Under the pieces are notes generated by a model, which was not told the origin of the DNA, made no database searches, and saw nothing but the letters and a program-made list of their open reading frames with translations. Source: JAYRWN01 sp041917975 (lineage in GTDB: Bacteria > Bacteroidota > Bacteroidia > Chitinophagales > Saprospiraceae). Taken from it: a stretch of DNA of 11,397 nucleotides. The position numbers and the translations under genes are program-made. The stretch lies in the NCBI GenBank assembly GCA_041917975.1, contig JAYRWN010000359.1:1-11397 (forward strand). The letters are read 5' to 3'. This document shows positions 6,897 to 11,397 of this stretch, one piece after another (position 1 is the stretch's first letter; each line of letters opens with the position of its first letter).

Positions 6897-7889
6897 TTAT
6901 TGGGCATTAATCAGTTGTTTAAATGTATTGAGGGCACTTCCGGACACCAGTGCTTCGCGGGCTTCGGCTACACATTCCTGCAAAGCCGTATGCTGTTTAT
7001 AACAGTGGATACCGAGCCCGGCATTGGCAGCCACTACATCTATTTGGGCCGGGGTTCCCCGTCCTTCGAGAATACCCAGGAAGATTTTGGCTGCATTCTC
7101 GATGGTGTGGCCACCGGAGATGTCTTCTGCTTTTACTACGGGAAGGCCCACATCCTGCGGTGATAATATTTTTTCGGTCAGGTTACTTTTCACCAGGAAA
7201 GGTCCGGTGAGTGAGACCTCATCGTACCCGTCCAGGGAATGGATAATCATATAACTGCGGGCCGTTTGTTGGAAAAAATATTGATATAAGCGCGCCAGTT
7301 GACGGTCGTACACCCCGGTGAGTTGACGACTGGGCTGAGCCGGATTGACCAGCGGTCCCAGCATGTTAAAAAAGGTGGGTACAGCCAGACTGCGGCGGGT
7401 GGGGCCGACTGTTTTCAGGGCTGGATGAAACATGGGTGCGTGGAAAAAACATACCTTGTGTTGATCGATCTGTCGACGCAGAATGTCCACATCGTTGGTA
7501 AATTTATAACCTAAATATTCCAGTACATTTGAAGATCCGCAGGCAGAAGAGACGCCATAATTGCCATGTTTGGCCACATGATAACCCGCACCCGCCAGGA
7601 CGAAAGAGGACAGGGTGGAGATGTTAAAGGTATTTTTGCCGTCGCCACCGGTACCGACCACATCAATGGTATCAAAATCACCCAGGTCAACGGGCACCCT
7701 TAGTTCCATCAGCGCATCCACAAAGCCTTGCATTTCTTCGAGGGTGATGTCATGCATTTTGTAGGAGGTCATAAAGGCAGCCATTTGGGCTTCCTGATAT
7801 TTGCCCTGGGCAATATCGGTGATGATTTCGCGCGCTTCAGCCCGGGTCAGTGACTGATATCCAAAACGGTGTTGTAGAACCGATTTCAT
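6897..7889 (-). CDS. trpD: Anthranilate phosphoribosyltransferase
   Basis: TrpD transfers phosphoribose from PRPP to anthranilate. The 330-residue protein has the glycine-rich PRPP loop VVGTGGDGKNTFNISTL, then VAKHGNYGVSS with CGSSNVLEYLG. The anthranilate-site segment includes FHPALKTVGPTRRSL and FFNMLGPLVNPA. It is not fused to a glutaminase, since trpG is the separate gene upstream. Its ATG overlaps the trpG stop by four bases (ATGA), a typical translational-coupling junction. Confidence 0.96.
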   Translation of the reverse strand: MKSVLQHRFGYQSLTRAEAREIITDIAQGKYQEAQMAAFMTSYKMHDITLEEMQGFVDALMELRVPVDLGDFDTIDVVGTGGDGKNTFNISTLSSFVLAGAGYHVAKHGNYGVSSACGSSNVLEYLGYKFTNDVDILRRQIDQHKVCFFHAPMFHPALKTVGPTRRSLAVPTFFNMLGPLVNPAQPSRQLTGVYDRQLARLYQYFFQQTARSYMIIHSLDGYDEVSLTGPFLVKSNLTEKILSPQDVGLPVVKAEDISGGHTIENAAKIFLGILEGRGTPAQIDVVAANAGLGIHCYKQHTALQECVAEAREALVSGSALNTFKQLINAQ

Positions 7890-8476
7890 GATGGTTTTAT
7901 ATTTTGTTCACAATATTGTAGAAAGTTGGCCAGAATACGTTTGCCCTCCGGCGTAAGGATCGATTCCGGGTGAAACTGTACGCCCCAGATGGGCCTGGTC
8001 TGGTGGCGCAGAGCCATAATCTCCCCCTGTACATCCTTGGCCAGACAAATGAGCTCGGCCGGCAAGGTGTCCTTATCTACTACCCAGGAATGATAACGGC
8101 CGGCTTCGAAGATGGTGGACAGCCCATCAAGCAGCATATCGGGCGCGATCTGATGTACGGGAGTAGCCACGCCATGGTAGACATGACTGAGATTCTGCAG
8201 GCGTCCGCCAAACGCTTCTCCGATGGCCTGGTGTCCCAGGCACACGCCCAGAATGGGTTTTTGGTCCTGGTAGGTGAGGATGACCTCGGGCATGATGCCG
8301 GCATCTTGTGGTAATCCCGGGCCGGGTGACAAAACGATGACGTCATAAGCGGCTACCTCGGCTACCGGCAGGGCATCGTTGCGCACCACCGTCACCGGAT
8401 GAGTGGTGAGTTCGCGGAAGTATTGTACCAGATTGTAGGTAAATGAATCGTAATTATCAATAACCAATATTTTCAT
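7886..8476 (-). CDS. trpG: Anthranilate synthase component II (glutamine amidotransferase)
   Basis: TrpG hydrolyses glutamine and passes ammonia to TrpE for anthranilate formation. The 196-residue class I amidotransferase has the oxyanion motif SPGPG (50-54), the nucleophile C79 in GVCLGHQAIGEAFGG, and the catalytic H169 and E171 in VQFHPES. The YHSWVV segment is also present. Similar proteins can serve as PabA for folate synthesis; position directly after trpE points to tryptophan, though a dual role is possible. It begins 53 bases after the trpE stop, the largest gap within the operon. Confidence 0.95.
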   Translation of the reverse strand: MKILVIDNYDSFTYNLVQYFRELTTHPVTVVRNDALPVAEVAAYDVIVLSPGPGLPQDAGIMPEVILTYQDQKPILGVCLGHQAIGEAFGGRLQNLSHVYHGVATPVHQIAPDMLLDGLSTIFEAGRYHSWVVDKDTLPAELICLAKDVQGEIMALRHQTRPIWGVQFHPESILTPEGKRILANFLQYCEQNIKPS

Positions 8477-8529
8477 GCTGTTTTGCGTCGTGTGGAGGCT
8501 GGATAGCCACCGTTCTTTAATCTGTTTTA
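8477..8529 (-). other. trpE-trpG intercistronic spacer with a small hairpin
   Basis: This is the only sizeable gap in an otherwise overlapping operon. On the plus strand GGAGGCT (8494-8500) pairs with AGCCACC (8505-8511) with one mismatch and a four-base loop. No T-tract follows in the direction of transcription, so it should not terminate. It could slow ribosomes or influence mRNA processing, but nothing seen shows this. Confidence 0.35.
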
Positions 8530-9939
8530 TTAACTGAGTTTACTGGCTTCTATTAAAGCCCGGGTCAAGGCGCCTAGTTTGTTATTCACTTCCTGCAGCT
8601 CGCTTTCCTCCACACTGGAGACCACGACACCCGCCCCGGCCTGCCAGTGCAGAGTATGATCTTTACTCAGAAACGAACGGATGAGAATGGCTTGGTTCAT
8701 TTCACCGCTGACGTCAATATACCCGATGGCGCCCCCATAAAAGCCGCGTTGTTGGTTTTCATGTTGATGGATCAGCTCGATGGCTTTAAATTTAGGCGCC
8801 CCGCTGAGCGTTCCTGCTGGGAAGGTATCGCCAAAGACCTGGATGGGATTGGTATCGGCCCGGAGAGTACCTTCCACGTGGCTCACCAGATGCATCACAT
8901 GGCTGTAATAATGGATTTTTTTCAGTTCTTTCACTTCCACCTGGCTGCAATGGCGGCCCAGGTCGTTGCGGGCCAGATCCACCAGCATGATGTGTTCGGC
9001 ATTTTCTTTGGGATCGCGATGCAATGCCGCTGCGCGTTCCATATCTTCCTCTAACACACCGCTGCGTTTATAGGTCCCTGCGATGGGATTGACGCTGGCT
9101 TTGCCGTCCCGGATCACCATCTGCGACTCCGGGCTGGAGCCAAAAATTTTGTAGTTACCCAGGTCAAAATAAAACAAATACGGCGAAGGGTTGATCGACC
9201 TCAGGATGCGATAGACGGCAAATTCATCGCCTTTGAAGGCCTGGCTGTAGGCCCGGGAAAAAACGATCTGAAACACATCGCCGATCTGGCAATGGTGTTT
9301 GCCCAGCCGCACCAGTTGGCGAAATTCCTCGTCGGTGAGGTTGCTGCCTGTTTCGCCGACCAGAGCAAAGGGGAAGGTGTTATAACTGCGGCTCATCAGG
9401 CGCTGGCGCACCTCGTCCATACGTGACTCGGCTCCTTCCACCAGGTTTTCTACCAGGTAAAATTCGTCCTTGTAATGGTTAAAGACCAACACGAAACGGT
9501 AAAAATGATACACCATGTCCGGCAGATCCAAGACCCGTTTTTGTTCATCAAACTGCAGGGTGTCAAAGTGGCGCACGGCTTCAAAGTTGGTGTGGCCGAA
9601 AAACCCATTGATATAAGGATAAGGCTGGTCATAATTGATCTCTACCGAACGCACGAAATCATAGATGGTCTCTACGACCGTATTCGTGCCGGTGATGGGC
9701 ACTTGCTCCTGGCCATAAGGTGTCGTCATCCGGATGTGCTGGTTTTGCACAACAAAAGAAATGATGGGTTCTATAGCCAGAAATGAAAAACACAGCTCTT
9801 TATTGGTAAAGTCGTTACTCTCCAGCAACACCGGGTAGCTGTAATGATCGCGCAGTTTCAGGTAGGCCATGACCGGGGTGATGAAGTCGGCCAGGCCCTT
9901 ATATACTTTTGTTTGTAATTGTATTTTTTTCATTTTCAT
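8530..9939 (-). CDS. trpE: Anthranilate synthase component I
   Basis: TrpE makes anthranilate from chorismate and ammonia. The 469-residue protein has the N-terminal tryptophan feedback site (LLES at 38-41) and the chorismate-binding domain. Motifs of that domain are SSPES (268-272), PIAGT (285-289), DLARNDLGR (321-329), FPAGTLSGAPK (373-383), YGGAIGYID (401-409) and GAGVV (435-439). The LLES motif suggests allosteric inhibition by tryptophan in addition to the leader control upstream. Related PabB lacks this operon context. The ATG at 9939 is 14 bases past the terminator's A/T tract. A second ATG two codons later (9933) is also possible. No clear Shine-Dalgarno sequence is present. Confidence 0.96.
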   Translation of the reverse strand: MKMKKIQLQTKVYKGLADFITPVMAYLKLRDHYSYPVLLESNDFTNKELCFSFLAIEPIISFVVQNQHIRMTTPYGQEQVPITGTNTVVETIYDFVRSVEINYDQPYPYINGFFGHTNFEAVRHFDTLQFDEQKRVLDLPDMVYHFYRFVLVFNHYKDEFYLVENLVEGAESRMDEVRQRLMSRSYNTFPFALVGETGSNLTDEEFRQLVRLGKHHCQIGDVFQIVFSRAYSQAFKGDEFAVYRILRSINPSPYLFYFDLGNYKIFGSSPESQMVIRDGKASVNPIAGTYKRSGVLEEDMERAAALHRDPKENAEHIMLVDLARNDLGRHCSQVEVKELKKIHYYSHVMHLVSHVEGTLRADTNPIQVFGDTFPAGTLSGAPKFKAIELIHQHENQQRGFYGGAIGYIDVSGEMNQAILIRSFLSKDHTLHWQAGAGVVVSSVEESELQEVNNKLGALTRALIEASKLS

Positions 9940-9953
9940 TTAGTTAATTAAAT

Positions 9954-9987
9954 AAAAAACGGTTTGTCGAGTGCTTCGACAAACCGT
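9954..9987 (-). terminator. trp attenuator: intrinsic terminator before trpE
   Basis: On the minus strand ACGGTTTGTCGA and TCGACAAACCGT form a perfect 12-bp stem (9987-9976 with 9970-9959) around the five-base loop AGCAC. The stem runs into six T residues (9959-9954). It lies between the leader peptide and trpE, about 15 bases from the trpE start, so it would stop transcription before the structural genes. This is the position expected of an attenuator. Confidence 0.88.
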
Positions 9988-10006
9988 CTTTAAGTTATAC
10001 ATTGAT

Positions 10007-10012
10007 GACAGC
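10007..10012 (-). promoter_or_regulatory. Candidate antiterminator arm in the trp leader
   Basis: GCTGTC here can pair with GACGGT (9988-9983), the base of the terminator's 5' arm, giving six pairs, two of them G-U. It lies 5-10 bases past the leader stop codon, so a ribosome finishing the leader would cover it, whereas one stalled at the Trp codons would leave it free. The logic fits classical attenuation, but the pairing is weak and was found by eye. Confidence 0.3.
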
Positions 10013-10016
10013 AGCG

Positions 10017-10079
10017 CTACACCCTTGATCGGAGTATATCGTTACGCCACCACCAATTTGTATTTATCATTAACATCAT
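10017..10079 (-). CDS. trpL: trp leader peptide with three tandem Trp codons
   Basis: A 20-codon frame on the minus strand reads MMLMINTNWWWRNDILRS, then RV and a TAG stop. Three successive TGG codons lie at 10055-10047. An AGAGG sequence (10088-10084) four bases before the first ATG is a plausible ribosome site, unusual in this otherwise Shine-Dalgarno-poor window. ATGs at 10079, 10076 and 10070 are all in frame. Position between promoter and terminator, and a run of Trp codons in a peptide this short, indicate a sensor of charged tRNA-Trp: stalling here should permit trpEGDCFBA transcription. No known family was matched; the call rests on structure and context. Confidence 0.85.
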   Translation of the reverse strand: MMLMINTNWWWRNDILRSRV

Positions 10080-10092
10080 TTAACCTCTGGGA

Positions 10093-10124
10093 CGAATATA
10101 GGTACAATTAAGCTGATTTTGCAA
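10093..10124 (-). promoter_or_regulatory. Candidate promoter of the trp operon
   Basis: On the minus strand TTG (10124-10122) and TATATTCG (10100-10093) are separated by 21 bases. This fits the Bacteroidota pattern TTG-N19/21-TAnnTTTG with one mismatch (C for T). Transcription would start a few bases downstream and give a very short 5' end before the leader peptide. Confidence 0.55.
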
Positions 10125-10196
10125 GCTCTGCGGCAAGATTTTTTTTAAGTGATTTGTAATAGCACTGTAAAACAGGTGAATAAATATTAAAAATAA

Positions 10197-10227
10197 TTGT
10201 ATTGTTAGGTTTTGCTTATTATCTTTG
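10197..10227 (+). promoter_or_regulatory. Promoter of the HNH-like gene
   Basis: TTG (10197-10199), a 20-base spacer and TATCTTTG (10220-10227) match the Bacteroidota primary sigma-factor pattern exactly. The gene's ATG follows at 10264, implying an untranslated leader of roughly 30 bases. It is divergent from the trp promoter, with about 70 bases between the two -33 elements. Confidence 0.7.
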
Positions 10228-10263
10228 CAATCGAAACACTTTGTTAACTATAAATAAGTTTTG

Positions 10264-11322
10264 ATGTACAGAGCATCCATTACTGAAAACACCCTGGAAA
10301 CCTGGGTAAATCTTCCAGATAGTCTTTTTAAGGCTTTCGATACATTTACCAAAATATATGACTTAAACTGGTTAGCATTCCCTCCTCTAACTTTGACACC
10401 CATGATCAAAAGCCGAGAAAGGAAATGCAGGTTTTGTGAACCGAATAATAATCAGAAATTTAAGAACCAAGCTCATATTGTTCCAGAGTTCTTTGGTAGG
10501 AATCAAATCATTTCATATGAAGAATGCGATGAATGTAATAAACTATTTAGTATATACGAAAACAGCTTAGCTTCCTATTTGCTTGGCATCCATTCGTCCT
10601 CTGCGGTGAGAGGTAAAAAGAAGATTCCAACTTATAAATCAATCTTTCATGATTTTCGAATTGAAACCAAAGAAAATGTGGTCAACTTTAAAGGAGATTA
10701 TTCGGAGAATCTAATATTTGATCAAGATGAACGGAAGCTAACCTCAAAAATTCAAGTTCCTCCGTATAATCCCATGCATATTTACAAAACTTTCGCGAAG
10801 ATAATAATTGGGCTCATACAAGAAGAGGAGTTAAAACAATACACCATTTTAAAAGAACTACTTCAATCTCCGACCGCTGGTTTTATTTCAAGAAGTGGAA
10901 TAAACCCATACACTAATTTAGTTCAATTCACAATTCCAGGGCCTAAAATGAATGGTCTGTTTGTGTTGGTAGGGAGATTAAAAAACTCACAAGCTAATTT
11001 AGACAAGCCCAATTTAACTTTACTTATGCAAACAAATAATATATCCTTTCAAACCTTCTTTCCTTCTGATACTGAAATAGAAAGAAGGAATAGAAACGTT
11101 AATAAAGATATTAACCTTATCTTTTGCCCGCCTATGGTAGATATAGCGCATCTAAATGTTTACGGGAGTCCAAAGGGGAGTTTATTAAATTTAGGTCGGA
11201 ATTTACTGGTTAAAGATGAAAACCAAACTGTTACTATGCAATTAGAAAATATTAAAGGTGTGCATTTCAAAATGTCGCGAAAGAATGATTTAGGCAGCAT
11301 TAATCAGTACGGGAAAAAGTAA
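10264..11322 (+). CDS. HNH/treble-clef nuclease-like protein, function unknown
   Basis: A 352-residue protein from the ATG at 10264; a TTG one codon earlier is less likely. Residues 55-92 carry a zinc-knuckle HNH pattern: CRFC (C55, C58), AHIVPEFFG (H71), ECDECN (C88, C91, N92). This resembles the HNH_5-type treble clef, in which four Cys hold zinc and the His and Asn help bind metal and cut DNA. The region after residue 100 has no motif I recognise. The gene is AT-rich beside the GC-richer trp operon and has its own promoter, consistent with an acquired cargo gene. A defence or mobile-element role is possible but not shown. Its last 11 codons overlap a convergent transposase-like frame, so the native C-terminus may be lost. 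Confidence 0.65.
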   Translation: MYRASITENTLETWVNLPDSLFKAFDTFTKIYDLNWLAFPPLTLTPMIKSRERKCRFCEPNNNQKFKNQAHIVPEFFGRNQIISYEECDECNKLFSIYENSLASYLLGIHSSSAVRGKKKIPTYKSIFHDFRIETKENVVNFKGDYSENLIFDQDERKLTSKIQVPPYNPMHIYKTFAKIIIGLIQEEELKQYTILKELLQSPTAGFISRSGINPYTNLVQFTIPGPKMNGLFVLVGRLKNSQANLDKPNLTLLMQTNNISFQTFFPSDTEIERRNRNVNKDINLIFCPPMVDIAHLNVYGSPKGSLLNLGRNLLVKDENQTVTMQLENIKGVHFKMSRKNDLGSINQYGKK

Positions 11323-11397
11323 ATTCCAAGAATTATTGTATCTTAAAACACGTAAATCAATAACAGCGTTGGCTCCATGTCTGGACCATCTTTGCCC
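11290..11397 (-). mobile_element. C-terminal end of a probable transposase (ISKra4-like), cut by the right edge
   Basis: A minus-strand frame enters from the right edge and reads GQRWSRHGANAVIDLRVL, then RYNNSWNLLFPVLINAA and TAA at 11292-11290. The pattern G-x-R-W-S-x2-G-A-x-A-x3-L-R followed by a W about ten residues on resembles the conserved tail of ISKra4-type (and, less closely, ISLre2-type) DDE transposases. Only 35 residues are visible. The stop falls inside the 3' end of the HNH-like gene (33-nt tail-to-tail overlap), so an insertion sequence end probably lies near or left of 11290. No terminal inverted repeat could be identified. Confidence 0.45.

Noticed and set aside
10054..10061. 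ACAAATTG pairing with the terminator arm as an antiterminator
   Set aside because: The pairing is good (eight pairs, two wobble), but this segment is just at the start of the Trp codons and would be hidden by the stalled ribosome, so it has the wrong logic for classical antitermination.
10112..10148. Possible plus-strand terminator (TTGC...GCAA before a T8 run)
   Set aside because: Only about four base pairs would form, it overlaps the trp promoter candidate, and no plus-strand gene ends upstream of it.
1..11397. CRISPR arrays, rRNA, tRNA, group II introns, retron-like reverse transcriptases
   Set aside because: No regularly spaced repeats, cloverleaf patterns, rRNA motifs or reverse-transcriptase motifs were seen on either strand.

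Overview
The window looks like a chromosomal segment from a Bacteroidota bacterium, probably near Chitinophagaceae/Sphingobacteriales. The support is a compact trpEGDCFBA operon with free-standing trpG, trpC and trpF, two promoter candidates fitting the Bacteroidota pattern TTG-N20/21-TAnnTTTG, little Shine-Dalgarno signal, and accessory genes typical of the phylum. No taxonomic search was possible.

Layout. Positions 1-998 are AT-rich and mostly non-coding. They hold a possible N-terminus leaving the left edge on the minus strand and a GC-rich island of hairpins (448-540). Positions 999-2476 carry small accessory genes on the plus strand: a DHCW-type cupin, a 75-residue unknown, and a hicBA toxin-antitoxin pair whose hicA lost its first codons to a one-base frameshift. 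Between them lies minus-strand debris, including a clear fragment of a DUF4143 ATPase and a 41-nt near-perfect palindrome.

Positions 2524-9939, all minus strand, are a tryptophan operon read right to left: trpE, trpG, trpD, trpC, trpF, trpB, trpA, then a type I-beta DAHP synthase. Most junctions overlap or nearly touch. The enzymes cover chorismate to tryptophan, and the last gene feeds the top of the shikimate pathway. All active-site motifs looked for are present.

Upstream of trpE (9954-10124) is a complete-looking attenuation leader: a promoter candidate, a 20-codon leader peptide with three consecutive Trp codons, and a 12-bp terminator hairpin with a U-tract just before trpE. This is the best regulatory discovery in the window.

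Divergently, from a strong Bacteroidota-type promoter, runs an AT-rich gene for a 352-residue protein with an HNH/treble-clef signature. Its 3' end overlaps, tail to tail, a minus-strand reading frame entering from the right edge that resembles a transposase C-terminus, so the gene may end at or inside an insertion sequence.
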